Below, piece after piece: positions 9,107 through 17,118 of a DNA stretch of 64,000 bases (within the stretch, counting starts at the first letter, position 1; each line of letters opens with the position of its first letter). Both the position numbers and the translations under genes were made by a program. A model generated the notes under the pieces. It did no database searches. It was given only the letters and a program-made list of their open reading frames with translations, and was not told the DNA's origin. Origin of the DNA: Limnobaculum zhutongyuii (GTDB lineage Bacteria; Pseudomonadota; Gammaproteobacteria; Enterobacterales; Enterobacteriaceae); the NCBI RefSeq assembly GCF_004295645.1, contig NZ_CP034752.1, positions 3,782,001 to 3,846,000 of the forward strand. Direction: 5' to 3'.

Positions 9107-9134
9107 TTGACTCAGTTGGACGGTTCCCTATAAT
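9107..9134 (+). promoter_or_regulatory. Sigma-70 promoter of the tRNA-Val/Lys operon
   Basis: TTGACT and a perfect TATAAT are separated by 16 bp, 17 bp before the first tRNA-Val. The discriminator right after the -10 is GC-rich (GCACCTCC), as in stringently controlled stable-RNA promoters. Confidence 0.8.
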
Positions 9135-9151
9135 GCACCTCCACACGAGAA

Positions 9152-9227
9152 GGGTGATTAGCTCAGTTGGTAGAGCACCTCCTTTACACGGAGGGGGTCG
9201 GCGGTTCGAGCCCGTCATCACCCACCA
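9152..9227 (+). tRNA. tRNA-Val (anticodon TAC), copy 1
   Basis: A 76-nt cloverleaf from GGGTGATTAGCTC to ATCACCCACCA with encoded CCA. The anticodon arm is CCTCC-TTTACAC-GGAGG, anticodon TAC, and the T-loop TTCGAGC is present. First gene of the tRNA operon; it corresponds to the E. coli valU-valX-valY-lysV operon beside gltX. Confidence 0.97.
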
Positions 9228-9287
9228 TTCTTTGTGTAGTTTTATGTAGTGCAGTAAAGCGCAGTAAAAATAACAGCATGTAGTTTT

Positions 9288-9363
9288 GGGTGATTAGCTC
9301 AGTTGGTAGAGCACCTCCTTTACACGGAGGGGGTCGGCGGTTCGAGCCCGTCATCACCCACCA
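9288..9363 (+). tRNA. tRNA-Val (anticodon TAC), copy 2
   Basis: Identical to copy 1 over all 76 nt. The 60-nt spacer before it is a relative of the spacer before copy 3, so gene plus spacer were duplicated together. Confidence 0.97.
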
Positions 9364-9413
9364 TTATTTATGTGGTGTAGCAAAAGCGCAGTAAAATAGC
9401 AGTATGTAGTTTC

Positions 9414-9489
9414 GGGTGATTAGCTCAGTTGGTAGAGCACCTCCTTTACACGGAGGGGGTCGGCGGTTCGAGCCCGTCATCACCCACCA
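9414..9489 (+). tRNA. tRNA-Val (anticodon TAC), copy 3
   Basis: Identical to copies 1 and 2. The preceding 50-nt spacer shares GCGCAGTAAAA and the following TATGTAGTTT stretch with the spacer of copy 2. Only 6 nt separate it from tRNA-Lys. Confidence 0.97.
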
Positions 9490-9495
9490 TTATTT

Positions 9496-9571
9496 GGGTC
9501 GTTAGCTCAGTCGGTAGAGCAGTTGACTTTTAATCAATTGGTCGCAGGTTCGAATCCTGCACGACCCACCA
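9496..9571 (+). tRNA. tRNA-Lys (anticodon TTT)
   Basis: A 76-nt cloverleaf from GGGTCGTTAGCTC to ACGACCCACCA with encoded CCA; anticodon TTT in the loop CTTTTAA. Last gene before the operon terminator; equivalent of E. coli lysV. Confidence 0.97.
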
Positions 9572-9592
9572 ATTATGGATAGTTTGAAAATG

Positions 9593-9612
9593 GCGCTCAG
9601 AGCGCTTTTTTT
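9593..9612 (+). terminator. Intrinsic terminator after tRNA-Lys
   Basis: GCGCT-CAG-AGCGC stem followed by seven T, 22 nt past the tRNA-Lys CCA. The stem is short, so some read-through to the tRNA-Leu gene 18 nt further on is possible. Confidence 0.8.
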
Positions 9613-9630
9613 ATATAAACTTCCAGCGTG

Positions 9631-9717
9631 GCCCGGGTGGTGGAATCGGTAGACACAAGGGATTTAAAATCCCTCGGCGGCAACGCCGTGCGAGTTCAAG
9701 TCTCGCCCCGGGCACCA
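9631..9717 (+). tRNA. tRNA-Leu (anticodon TAA)
   Basis: An 87-nt class II tRNA from GCCCGGGTGG to CCCGGGCACCA with encoded CCA, anticodon TAA in GGGAT-TTAAAAT-CCC, and a long variable arm (CGGCGGCAACGCCG). It starts 18 nt after the upstream terminator. No separate promoter is visible in that gap, so it probably depends on read-through or on promoter elements overlapping the terminator. Confidence 0.96.
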
Positions 9718-9777
9718 TTTCAAATTTAGCTTTCCTGCTTATATTCTGTTTCTGTCATTAATTCCATATCTAAAATA

Positions 9778-9808
9778 CAAAAAAAGAGCCTGAACAAGTC
9801 AGACTCTA
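9778..9808 (-). terminator. Intrinsic terminator of ypeB (ligA-ypeB unit)
   Basis: On the minus strand AGAGTCTGA and TCAGGCTCT pair (one G-U) around CTTGT, followed by seven T, just past the ypeB stop. Confidence 0.8.
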
Positions 9809-9815
9809 AGTATCC

Positions 9816-10031
9816 CTATCCGCGCTTTAATGGCCGGATAACACTATCCAGCCCTTCTATCTTTAATGCTAATGTCAGTTCCATCAGTTGCCCTAATGAG
9901 CCGGCAGGAAACCCTTTTTTGGCAAACCATAATAGATACTCGTCAGGCAAATCCACCAACATTCGCCCTTTATATTTACCAAATGGCATTGGTGTGTTGG
10001 CAATCTGAAGCAAATGTTCTTTCTCTATCAT
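9816..10031 (-). CDS. ypeB: YpeB-like DUF3820 protein
   Basis: A 71-residue small cytosolic protein. It keeps the DUF3820 hallmark MPFGKYKGRMLVDLPDEYLLWFAKK and resembles E. coli YpeB (72 aa). This fold occurs in putative quorum-sensing-regulated virulence factors and in nuclease-associated proteins, but the function is not known. The frame has a GTG three codons upstream (10040); the ATG at 10031 matches the E. coli start. It sits 23 bp after ligA on the same strand, as in E. coli, so co-transcription with ligA is likely. Confidence 0.85.
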   Translation of the reverse strand: MIEKEHLLQIANTPMPFGKYKGRMLVDLPDEYLLWFAKKGFPAGSLGQLMELTLALKIEGLDSVIRPLKRG

Positions 10032-10054
10032 TCCACCCACATCCTGTTTATTAG

Positions 10055-12076
10055 CTATACACCAAGTAAGCGAATCATCTCCGCCTCGTCGATCACCGGA
10101 ATATCCAACTCCTGAGCTTTAGCTAATTTTGAACCCGCAGCTTCACCGGCGATAACCATATCCGTTTTTTTAGATACGCTACCACTAACCTTAGCCCCTA
10201 AAGCAATCAACTTAGCTTTAGCATCATCCCGGGACATTTGGCTAAGTGAGCCTGTCAGCACTACTGTTTTACCAGCAAAAGGGCTGTCTATTTCTTCAGC
10301 AACAATCACAACAGGCGCCGGCCAGTGAATCGCAATTTCGGGACCAGTTAGTTCGTTAATAATTTTCTGGTTATGCTCTTCACGTAAGAAATTAAAGGTG
10401 TGTTTGGCCACAACCTCTCCTACATCCTGTACAGTTTTAAGCGCATCCATATCTGCAGCTTGTAAAGCCTCAAGGGAACCAAAATGACTGGCAAGATTAG
10501 CAGCAGTAGTTTCCCCTACTTCACGGATACCTAAAGCAAACAGAAAACGAGCAAAGGTGGTATTTTTTGATTTTTCCAGTGCTTCAACCAGATTCTGCGC
10601 TGACTTTGGCCCCATACGTTCAAGGCGACTCAGAATACCAATTGACAGGCGGTATAAATCAGCTGGCGTATGGACATACTCTTTATCCACTAATTGCTCA
10701 ATGATCTTATCTCCCATCCCTTCCACATCCATTGCACGACGAGAGACAAAATGCTTCAAAGCCTCTTTTCTTTGCGCGGCACAAACCAAACCACCACTAC
10801 AACGAGCTACCGCTTCACCCTCGAGCTTTTCAACACTTGAACCACATACCGGGCATTCGGTTGGAAAAACGATTTCTTTTGCGTCTGAGGGACGCTCTGA
10901 GGCGATAATGCCTACAACTTGAGGGATAACATCACCTGCACGGCGAATCACCACCGTATCACCGATACAGAGTCCTAAACGCGCAATTTCATCGGCGTTA
11001 TGCAAAGTAGCATTACTGACAGTGACGCCAGCAACGGTAACTGGCTCCAGACGAGCAACCGGGGTTATTGCGCCGGTACGCCCTACCTGAAATTCGACAT
11101 CACGTAATACCGTCATCTGTTCCTGGGCTGGAAACTTAAATGCCGTTGCCCAGCGAGGGGCTTTAGCCACAAATCCCAACTCTCTCTGCAGGGCTAAATC
11201 ATCTACCTTAATAACAACACCATCAATATCAAATCCCAGGCTGGGACGTTGTTCCTGAACCTGATGATAAAAATCTAATACCTGCTGGCTGCCTTTACAC
11301 AACCGAATACGATCGCTGACCGGTAATCCCCAGCGCTTAAACTGCATCAAACGCTCCCAGTGACTATCAGGAAGCTCTCCCCCATCAATCAAGCCCACAC
11401 CATAGCAAAAGAACGTTAATGGCCTTTTAGCGGTAATCCTTGGGTCCAGTTGCCTTAAAGAGCCCGCAGCGGCATTACGTGGGTTGGCAAATACTTTCTC
11501 ATGGTTGCGTCGCGCGTGCTCATTTAGCTGTTCAAAGCCTGACTGCGGCATAAAAACCTCACCCCGAACTTCAAGACGACGCGGGATGTTCTCTCCGGTC
11601 AAACGTAAAGGAATGGCCCCAATCGTTCTCACGTTCGAAGTAATATTTTCTCCAGTTGTGCCATCTCCCCGGGTGGCTCCCTGTACCAGACGACCATCTT
11701 CATATAGCAAGCTGACGGCTAAACCATCCAGCTTCAGTTCACAACAAAACGTTATCTCTTCATTACGCTTTAAACGGTCGTGTAAGCGTTTATCAAAAGC
11801 TAAGTAGCTTTGCTCATCAAATACGTTATCCAGCGATAACATAGGAACTTCATGGGTGACTTGCTCAAATGCAGACAGCGGTGCGGCACCAACTCTTTGC
11901 GTCGGTGAATCATCGGTTATCCACTCCGGATGGGCAGTCTCGATATCGCGCAGTTCACGCATCAAACGATCGTATTCCGCATCAGGAATTTCTGGAGAAT
12001 CAAGAACATGGTACAAATATTCGTGATGACGCAGTTGTTCACAGAGTTCAATTAAACGTTGCTTAAGGGATTCCAT
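10055..12076 (-). CDS. ligA: NAD-dependent DNA ligase
   Basis: A 673-residue ligase (E. coli LigA 671 aa) that seals nicks using NAD+ in replication and repair. Domains in order: Ia (residues 1-70), adenylation domain with the catalytic Lys115 in ELKLDG, OB fold, Cys4 zinc finger (CPVCGSS...CSGGLVC, about 408-432), helix-hairpin-helix repeats, and a C-terminal BRCT domain (FAGKTVVLTGSLSQMSRDDAK, from about 595). The ORF begins two codons earlier (12082), but GGTGA has proper spacing to the ATG at 12076, which gives the E. coli-like MES start. Downstream of zipA on the same strand, with a terminator between them. Confidence 0.97.
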   Translation of the reverse strand: MESLKQRLIELCEQLRHHEYLYHVLDSPEIPDAEYDRLMRELRDIETAHPEWITDDSPTQRVGAAPLSAFEQVTHEVPMLSLDNVFDEQSYLAFDKRLHDRLKRNEEITFCCELKLDGLAVSLLYEDGRLVQGATRGDGTTGENITSNVRTIGAIPLRLTGENIPRRLEVRGEVFMPQSGFEQLNEHARRNHEKVFANPRNAAAGSLRQLDPRITAKRPLTFFCYGVGLIDGGELPDSHWERLMQFKRWGLPVSDRIRLCKGSQQVLDFYHQVQEQRPSLGFDIDGVVIKVDDLALQRELGFVAKAPRWATAFKFPAQEQMTVLRDVEFQVGRTGAITPVARLEPVTVAGVTVSNATLHNADEIARLGLCIGDTVVIRRAGDVIPQVVGIIASERPSDAKEIVFPTECPVCGSSVEKLEGEAVARCSGGLVCAAQRKEALKHFVSRRAMDVEGMGDKIIEQLVDKEYVHTPADLYRLSIGILSRLERMGPKSAQNLVEALEKSKNTTFARFLFALGIREVGETTAANLASHFGSLEALQAADMDALKTVQDVGEVVAKHTFNFLREEHNQKIINELTGPEIAIHWPAPVVIVAEEIDSPFAGKTVVLTGSLSQMSRDDAKAKLIALGAKVSGSVSKKTDMVIAGEAAGSKLAKAQELDIPVIDEAEMIRLLGV

Positions 12077-12096
12077 AATCATTCACCGATAATGAT

Positions 12097-12124
12097 AAAA
12101 AACCCCCGGCAGGCGGGGGTTTTA
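12097..12124 (-). terminator. Intrinsic terminator of zipA
   Basis: AACCCCCG and CGGGGGTT form an 8-bp GC-rich stem with a 5-nt loop and runs of A and T on either side. It lies between the zipA stop and the ligA start, so it ends zipA transcripts and separates the two genes. Confidence 0.85.
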
Positions 12125-12166
12125 TTGAATAAACAGATAATTAACTAACAGCCTTATTCATTATTA

Positions 12167-13069
12167 TTACTTGGATGTATTCTCAAGTACTTCTCTGATT
12201 TGGGCTTTATAAGTTTCAAGTTTCTGTGGAGTTATCATATGACGGGCATCGTCTAAAACTACCCCTCCCACATCGTCAGCAATACGCTGCGCTGACTGAA
12301 GCATCAACTTAAAGTTCTGATGAGCATTACCATACGATGGCACCATCATAAACATGGAGATTCCTGGCGTTGAGAAATCAGTCATGTTTTCCGGATCAAA
12401 TGAACCAGGTTTAACCATATTCGCCAGGCTAAACAGTACCGGGCCACTTCCAGCAGGATCAACATGGCGATGGAATATACCCATCGCGCCAAATTTAAAT
12501 CCGGCATGCAAAATACTTTGTAGCAAAACATCGCCAGCGATACTACCGCCGTTCAATGCAGAAACATGTAATACAATAACCAGTTCCTGTGGTTTATCAG
12601 TTAACTGGGCTTTCGTTTCTTCCTGTACCTGCTCCGAAGCAGTAGTTACCTCAACCGTTTCCTGCCCTGCCTTTTTAGACTCTTCAGGGAAAGCTAAAAC
12701 ATCATCAAAAGACATCTGAATTGGTGAAACCTCATCATCTTCAGGTTCCAGCGCTAATTCAGACTCTGGCTGTTTCAGTTCGTTAGATACTAATGAGAAC
12801 TCTGGCAGTGGATCATTATCCACAACAGGTTCCTGAGCAGATAATGGATCGGTCCGGGACACGGAAACTGGACGCACACGAACTTCACCAACCCCTTCTT
12901 CCAAAGAATCAAAAGGCTTTGAGTTTTCCTGTGTTATCCCACGCTTCAGTGGTTTGTCCCGGAAAATTGACGAGCGTTCCTTACGGCTGATCCATAAACC
13001 GTGTATTAACAACGCTAAAATTGCTATAGCTCCAACAACTATCAATACTAGACGCAAATTCTGCATCAT
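12167..13069 (-). CDS. zipA: Cell division protein ZipA
   Basis: A 300-residue membrane anchor of the division ring that binds the FtsZ C-terminus. The N-terminal helix is at about residues 5-25 (LRLVLIVVGAIAILALLIHGLW), followed by the basic RKERSSIFRDKPLKRG stretch. Next is an acidic, disordered linker (about 40-165) that is shorter and much less Pro/Gln-rich than in E. coli (328 aa). The globular FtsZ-binding domain follows (about 168-298), with SGPVLFSLANMVKPGSFDP and FKLMLQSAQRIADDVGGVVLDD. The frame opens 14 codons earlier, but MMQNLRL at 13069 matches the family start, with GAGA upstream. Divergent from cysZ as in E. coli. Confidence 0.95.
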   Translation of the reverse strand: MMQNLRLVLIVVGAIAILALLIHGLWISRKERSSIFRDKPLKRGITQENSKPFDSLEEGVGEVRVRPVSVSRTDPLSAQEPVVDNDPLPEFSLVSNELKQPESELALEPEDDEVSPIQMSFDDVLAFPEESKKAGQETVEVTTASEQVQEETKAQLTDKPQELVIVLHVSALNGGSIAGDVLLQSILHAGFKFGAMGIFHRHVDPAGSGPVLFSLANMVKPGSFDPENMTDFSTPGISMFMMVPSYGNAHQNFKLMLQSAQRIADDVGGVVLDDARHMITPQKLETYKAQIREVLENTSK

Positions 13070-13287
13070 CGCTATCTCTGCTCTTCTAATACATGCCACC
13101 GCGGCAAACATTCACCCTACTAATCTATTTGTCCGCGTATCCAAGTGCAAGCCTGTGCTTGATTTTATTGTCGATAAATACGTTTTTTTTACTTTTTTGC
13201 TTACTTTTTAGTCTTCACAAAGTTCGCAATGTATTTATCATAGAATATGATAACCTGATTTGCGTTTATAACTGGAACTTTTAATGC

Positions 13288-14046
13288 ATGACAATACAAT
13301 CTGATCAATATGGCCAAACCGCTAAAAGTGGTTTTCACTATATCACACAAGGCTTTAAGCTTGTTACTCTTCCTGGTATCAAACGCTTTGTTATTCTTCC
13401 CCTATTAATCAATATATTACTAATCGGTGGAGCATTCTGGTGGTTATACAATCAGTTAGGTGAGTGGATTCCCGCTATCATGAGCTATGTTCCGAACTGG
13501 CTACAGTGGTTAAGTTATTTACTCTGGCCTGTGGCCGTGATCACAATTCTGCTAATTTTTGGTTATCTCTTTAGTACCATAGCGAACTGGATTGCTGCCC
13601 CATTTAATGGGCTGCTGGCAGAAAAGCTTGAAGCAAAACTAACAGGAAAACCATTACCTGATACCAGCATCATTAAAGATATTCCGCGCATAATGAAGCG
13701 TGAATGGCTGAAACTGGTTTATTACCTGCCTCGGGCCCTACTGTTACTGATCCTTTATTTTATTCCAGGTGTTGGCCAAACGATATTTCCTGTTCTGTGG
13801 TTTCTGTTCAGCGCCTGGATGCTTTCCATCCAGTACAACGACTACCCTTTCGATAACCACAAAGTCAGTTTTAAAGATATGAAATTAACACTGAGTCAGG
13901 AAAAAGTTCGAAACATACAGTTCGGCGCAATCGTCAGCCTGTTTACCATGATACCGTTTCTTAATCTGTTTATTATGCCGGTTGCCGTGTGTGGTGCAAC
14001 GGCGATGTGGGTTGAGAGGTATCGGGGGAAGTTGGTTGGGGAGTGA
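13288..14046 (+). CDS. cysZ: Sulfate permease CysZ
   Basis: A 252-residue inner-membrane protein (E. coli CysZ 253 aa) that brings sulfate into the cytosol for cysteine synthesis. Four to six hydrophobic helices are visible (about 30-52, 67-100, 150-175 and 205-235). Conserved stretches include STIANWIAAPFNGLLAE, PRIMKREW and NLFIMPVAVCGATAMWVE. In E. coli it is followed by cysK; here the O-antigen cluster lies between them. The C-terminus is slightly shorter than in E. coli. CysB control is expected from the family but no box was identified. Confidence 0.94.
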   Translation: MTIQSDQYGQTAKSGFHYITQGFKLVTLPGIKRFVILPLLINILLIGGAFWWLYNQLGEWIPAIMSYVPNWLQWLSYLLWPVAVITILLIFGYLFSTIANWIAAPFNGLLAEKLEAKLTGKPLPDTSIIKDIPRIMKREWLKLVYYLPRALLLLILYFIPGVGQTIFPVLWFLFSAWMLSIQYNDYPFDNHKVSFKDMKLTLSQEKVRNIQFGAIVSLFTMIPFLNLFIMPVAVCGATAMWVERYRGKLVGE

Positions 14047-14060
14047 TTTTTTAAATTTTT

Positions 14061-14079
14061 AGCCCATCGTTGATGGGCT
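14061..14079. terminator. Hairpin between convergent cysZ and the O-antigen cluster
   Basis: AGCCCATC-GTT-GATGGGCT is an 8-bp perfect stem 14 bp after the cysZ stop. The T-rich run lies before rather than after it on the plus strand, so it is not a textbook terminator in either direction, but it marks the junction of two convergent transcripts. Confidence 0.5.
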
Positions 14080-14088
14080 AATTCGATT

Positions 14089-15063
14089 CTACGACATTAG
14101 AAGTTTTCTAGCCCACTCTTTTAAGCTAAAATCATATTTAAACGTGCCATCTTGTACCTCTCCAGGTAATGGAGATAAGTTTGTAATTTTTCCGGTTTCC
14201 CTATCCAAATAGCTAATATTACAATCTTTCAAATATTCAATAGCATCCATATTTGTTGTAATCAGTCTGTGACCTGATGATAAAACTTCTAAAGTTCTCA
14301 TTGTCATTCCAGATTGATTTATATTATGAATATCTAAAACTGCTTCCGAACAATTGTATATATTCTGTATATCTGATTTTGATGTGGGAGTGAATGTGAC
14401 AATACCAAAAGGTAACTTCCTAAGCTCACGATCTAATATCCAATATAGAATATATTGAGCTTTACTAGGAAAATAAATTCTAAAAAAATAAGTAAAATCA
14501 GAATTTTCTTTAATAAACCTATTTAGTACTTTCGCTCTATCAGCATGGTAGCTTCCAATAAAACATACATCAAACTTATTCATATCAGAAACAAAATTTA
14601 AATTAGTCGTTTTTATATCAGAATATAATGGTAATAATTTTAATTCATTATTATTTTTTGCATCCAGAAAATCAAAAGTAAATGCTTTATCTGCTAATTG
14701 AGTAAATCGATAAAAGCCAGGATTATTATGTAAAGAATCCCAAGTGTATATTATAACTTCTGACTTTTTCTCTTCTTTAAACCACTTTACAAGATTCTGG
14801 CTAATACACTCACCTTTAATAATAATTAAAGTGTCTATGTTTTTATTTTTTAGTGCACTCTGTATTTGCTTGTCATTTTTTTCAGCAAGAAAATCAAATA
14901 ATAATGGAACTCTTTTTCTTATACAAAACTTAAAAAAACTACTACACTTTGGCCTATCATCAAAGTAAATCACATCCTCATAATAATTCAATAATTCTTT
15001 GGAAATACCTTTGTAATAATTAAAAAATGGAGGAGCAATTAATACCGCTAAAGACTTTTTCAT
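14089..15063 (-). CDS. Putative GT-B glycosyltransferase (last gene of the O-antigen cluster)
   Basis: A 324-residue soluble protein without a signal peptide or membrane helix. It resembles the GT-B-like 'DUF3880/CgeB' type of polysaccharide glycosyltransferases. An N-terminal Rossmann-like half has IYTWDSLHNNPG. A C-terminal half has FDVCFIGSYHADR and the donor-site type motif GMTMRTLEVLSSGHRLITTN, which in related enzymes contacts the sugar nucleotide. It overlaps the upstream acetyltransferase gene by 4 nt, so it is translationally coupled and belongs to the cluster. Very AT-rich. Acceptor and donor sugars cannot be told from sequence. Confidence 0.65.
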   Translation of the reverse strand: MKKSLAVLIAPPFFNYYKGISKELLNYYEDVIYFDDRPKCSSFFKFCIRKRVPLLFDFLAEKNDKQIQSALKNKNIDTLIIIKGECISQNLVKWFKEEKKSEVIIYTWDSLHNNPGFYRFTQLADKAFTFDFLDAKNNNELKLLPLYSDIKTTNLNFVSDMNKFDVCFIGSYHADRAKVLNRFIKENSDFTYFFRIYFPSKAQYILYWILDRELRKLPFGIVTFTPTSKSDIQNIYNCSEAVLDIHNINQSGMTMRTLEVLSSGHRLITTNMDAIEYLKDCNISYLDRETGKITNLSPLPGEVQDGTFKYDFSLKEWARKLLMS

Positions 15064-15698
15064 TTAGTTGAAACCCATTCTTTTTTTTCAAAATCAAATT
15101 TTTTTAAAATAATTGCAGGATTTCCACCAACAATACAATAGTCAGGTACTGATTTTGTTACAACTGAATTAGCGCCAATTATAGTACAACGTCCTATTTC
15201 TACGCCAGGAAGAATACTTACGCCTTCGCCAATCCATACATTATCGCCAATAACAACATCTTTTGAGTTTAACACTCTCTTATCTGATATTTCTTCAGGG
15301 TGTGACTGTTGTTCACCAGAATAGTTACCATGGTTTAAATCTGTAATAAAAACCCTGCTGGCAATTAATACATCATTACCAATTTTAACTTTTTTTCTAC
15401 CTACGATATGTACTGAGTCATTAACCTGACAATTTGAACCAAAAGTAATAACAATATTATTATCATCATCTTGAGGATAGGCTTCAAAACGACAATATCT
15501 ACCAGAAGTAAATCCATTTCCTAATTTAATATATTTACGCCCTCTTATATCAAAAGGACGTCTTATTAAACGAGCCCCAGAATACAGTAGCTTCGTATAA
15601 ATAACATTTATCACCAAATTAAATATTCCGATAACACCATATCTTTTATAAAGCTCACTCATAAAGCCTCTATAATAAATTTTTCTTAAAGTCATCAA
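15060..15698 (-). CDS. Left-handed beta-helix O-acetyltransferase
   Basis: A 212-residue hexapeptide-repeat acetyltransferase of the WcaF/NodL/maltose acetyltransferase type. The repeats run from about residue 95 (VHIVGRKKVKIGNDVLIASR) to 190 (VVIGDNVWIGEGVSILPGVEIGRCTIIGANSVVTKSV). The catalytic His is in the ITDLNHGNY segment, and VGGNPAIILKKF closes the fold. It likely O-acetylates the O-unit in the cytosol using acetyl-CoA. It overlaps both neighbours (29 nt with the SDR upstream by its first ATG, 4 nt with the glycosyltransferase downstream), so the actual start may be an inner ATG such as MSELYK (15662). Confidence 0.8.
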   Translation of the reverse strand: MMTLRKIYYRGFMSELYKRYGVIGIFNLVINVIYTKLLYSGARLIRRPFDIRGRKYIKLGNGFTSGRYCRFEAYPQDDDNNIVITFGSNCQVNDSVHIVGRKKVKIGNDVLIASRVFITDLNHGNYSGEQQSHPEEISDKRVLNSKDVVIGDNVWIGEGVSILPGVEIGRCTIIGANSVVTKSVPDYCIVGGNPAIILKKFDFEKKEWVSTK

Positions 15699-16494
15699 CC
15701 ATAAACTTTATATCTGATAATACGTTTCTTGGCATATAATCTTTATATGCTAATTTTAATGTATTTATTTCTGTCACAGGAAATATCTCATCACGACGAT
15801 CCATTTGATGCCAAATGACATTACAACCAGTTTCAGCTTGAAGGAGATCTGAAATTTCTTCAGCCGTCGTATTATAACCTGCCGCTACATTATATATTAT
15901 TTGAGACTTATCCTGATTGAATGCAAAAAAACAACATACATTTGCTACATCATGTACAGATACATAATCTTTAGCGTACATAGGAGATACATAAAAATTA
16001 ATTTCTTTTTTCAGAATAGCATCTTTCGTAATTTGCGGTAGAAAAAGAGGACTATTTAAAGCTATACCATAAACATTGCTTGGTCTCAAAATAGTAACAT
16101 TACGTTTACTTTTCAAGCAAAGCTCTTCAGAAACCAACTTTGTAAGGTTAAATAATCGTCTTTGGTCATCAGAACAAACTGTCAGATCGGTAGATTCATG
16201 TGATGATATGTTTCCCATATACACACGAGTAGAAGAAATATAAATTAGATGCTTAAATGATGCTTTTTCAAGTATCTCAGCCAAAAAAGTAGTGTTCGCA
16301 TTTAGAACATCAAAAGGAGAATTACTGCAATCACCATAACCCGCGCAATAAATAACTGTTCCTAAATCCCGAGAAAAGACTTCAGATAATTCATCACGCG
16401 CAGGCGTCCATACCATCACATTAGTATTTATAAGCCTACGCTTTATTTCTGAACCAATAAACCCTGAGCTACCAACGATAGTAAAATGACTCAT
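15670..16494 (-). CDS. NAD-dependent sugar epimerase/dehydratase (extended SDR) with Phe at the catalytic Tyr
   Basis: A 274-residue extended short-chain dehydrogenase. The nucleotide motif is VGSSGFIG at residues 7-14, and the strand LIYISSTRVY and the LRPSNVYG segment are typical of sugar-nucleotide SDRs. The usual YxxxK catalytic motif reads FNLTK here, so the catalytic Tyr appears replaced by Phe. It overlaps rmlC by 4 nt (ATGA type). Position next to rmlC suggests it reduces the RmlC product, as RmlD (L-rhamnose) or Tll (6-deoxy-L-talose) do. The missing Tyr makes this uncertain; loss of activity or a changed mechanism is possible. Confidence 0.7.
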   Translation of the reverse strand: MSHFTIVGSSGFIGSEIKRRLINTNVMVWTPARDELSEVFSRDLGTVIYCAGYGDCSNSPFDVLNANTTFLAEILEKASFKHLIYISSTRVYMGNISSHESTDLTVCSDDQRRLFNLTKLVSEELCLKSKRNVTILRPSNVYGIALNSPLFLPQITKDAILKKEINFYVSPMYAKDYVSVHDVANVCCFFAFNQDKSQIIYNVAAGYNTTAEEISDLLQAETGCNVIWHQMDRRDEIFPVTEINTLKLAYKDYMPRNVLSDIKFMVDDFKKNLL

Positions 16495-17045
16495 TTCTTC
16501 TCACCCAAAATGTTACATTTAACATCATCAAAAGTAGGAAGTAATCTATCTTTTTCTGATAAATTAGGATCTTTTATCGGCCACTCAATATTAATTATAG
16601 GATCATTCCATATTATACCGCCTTCATCTGAAGGAGAATAATAATCAGTGCATTTATAAGAGAAATCAGCTAATTCAGATAGCACACAAAAACCATGAGC
16701 AAAACCGGGAGGAACAAAAAGCTGCGTATTATTCTCTTCTGATAGTACAACCCCTACATATTCACCAAAAGTTTTCGATTCTGGTCTTAAATCAACGGCA
16801 ACATCAAAAACCTCTCCTCGAGTAATAGAAACTAATTTTCCTTGTGGCCTTGTTTTTTGAAAGTGTAATCCTCTTAACACACCAAATGATGAGCGCGAAC
16901 GATTATCTTGTACAAATTTGTATTTAATACCATACTCTGCATATCTTTCTTCTTGATATGTTTCAAGGAAAAAACCTCGATTATCACCATGAACATCAGG
17001 GTGAATAATTAGACATCCTTGTAATTTAGTTTCAATAACTTTCAT
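16491..17045 (-). CDS. rmlC: dTDP-4-dehydrorhamnose 3,5-epimerase
   Basis: A 184-residue cupin-fold epimerase of normal RmlC length. The family motifs HGDNRGFFLETY (19-30), FVQDNRSRSSFGVLRGLHFQ (catalytic base His61), RGEVFDVAVDLR, FVPPGFAHGFCVLS and the TDYYSPSDEGGIIWNDP segment (catalytic Tyr) are all present. It converts dTDP-4-keto-6-deoxyglucose to dTDP-4-keto-L-rhamnose. No rmlA, rmlB or rmlD is in the window, so the precursor must come from other loci such as the ECA genes rffG/rffH. An adjacent SDR overlaps its 3' end. Confidence 0.93.
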   Translation of the reverse strand: MKVIETKLQGCLIIHPDVHGDNRGFFLETYQEERYAEYGIKYKFVQDNRSRSSFGVLRGLHFQKTRPQGKLVSITRGEVFDVAVDLRPESKTFGEYVGVVLSEENNTQLFVPPGFAHGFCVLSELADFSYKCTDYYSPSDEGGIIWNDPIINIEWPIKDPNLSEKDRLLPTFDDVKCNILGEKK

Positions 17046-17118
17046 TTATTTTTATACCCAAAAAATTTATGAGAATATAATATTCAAAAGAGCATTTGTC
17101 CTTATGATATAATATATG

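Noticed and set aside
8998..9249. 83-codon ORF across the tRNA promoter and first tRNA-Val
   Set aside because: It covers a promoter and a tRNA gene; accidental frame.
9152..9489. CRISPR-like array of repeated units
   Set aside because: The repeated units are complete tRNA-Val genes with CCA ends and related spacers, not CRISPR repeats.
13093..13284. Small ORFs in the zipA-cysZ divergent gap
   Set aside because: T-rich accidental frames without ribosome sites; the gap is the promoter region for both genes.
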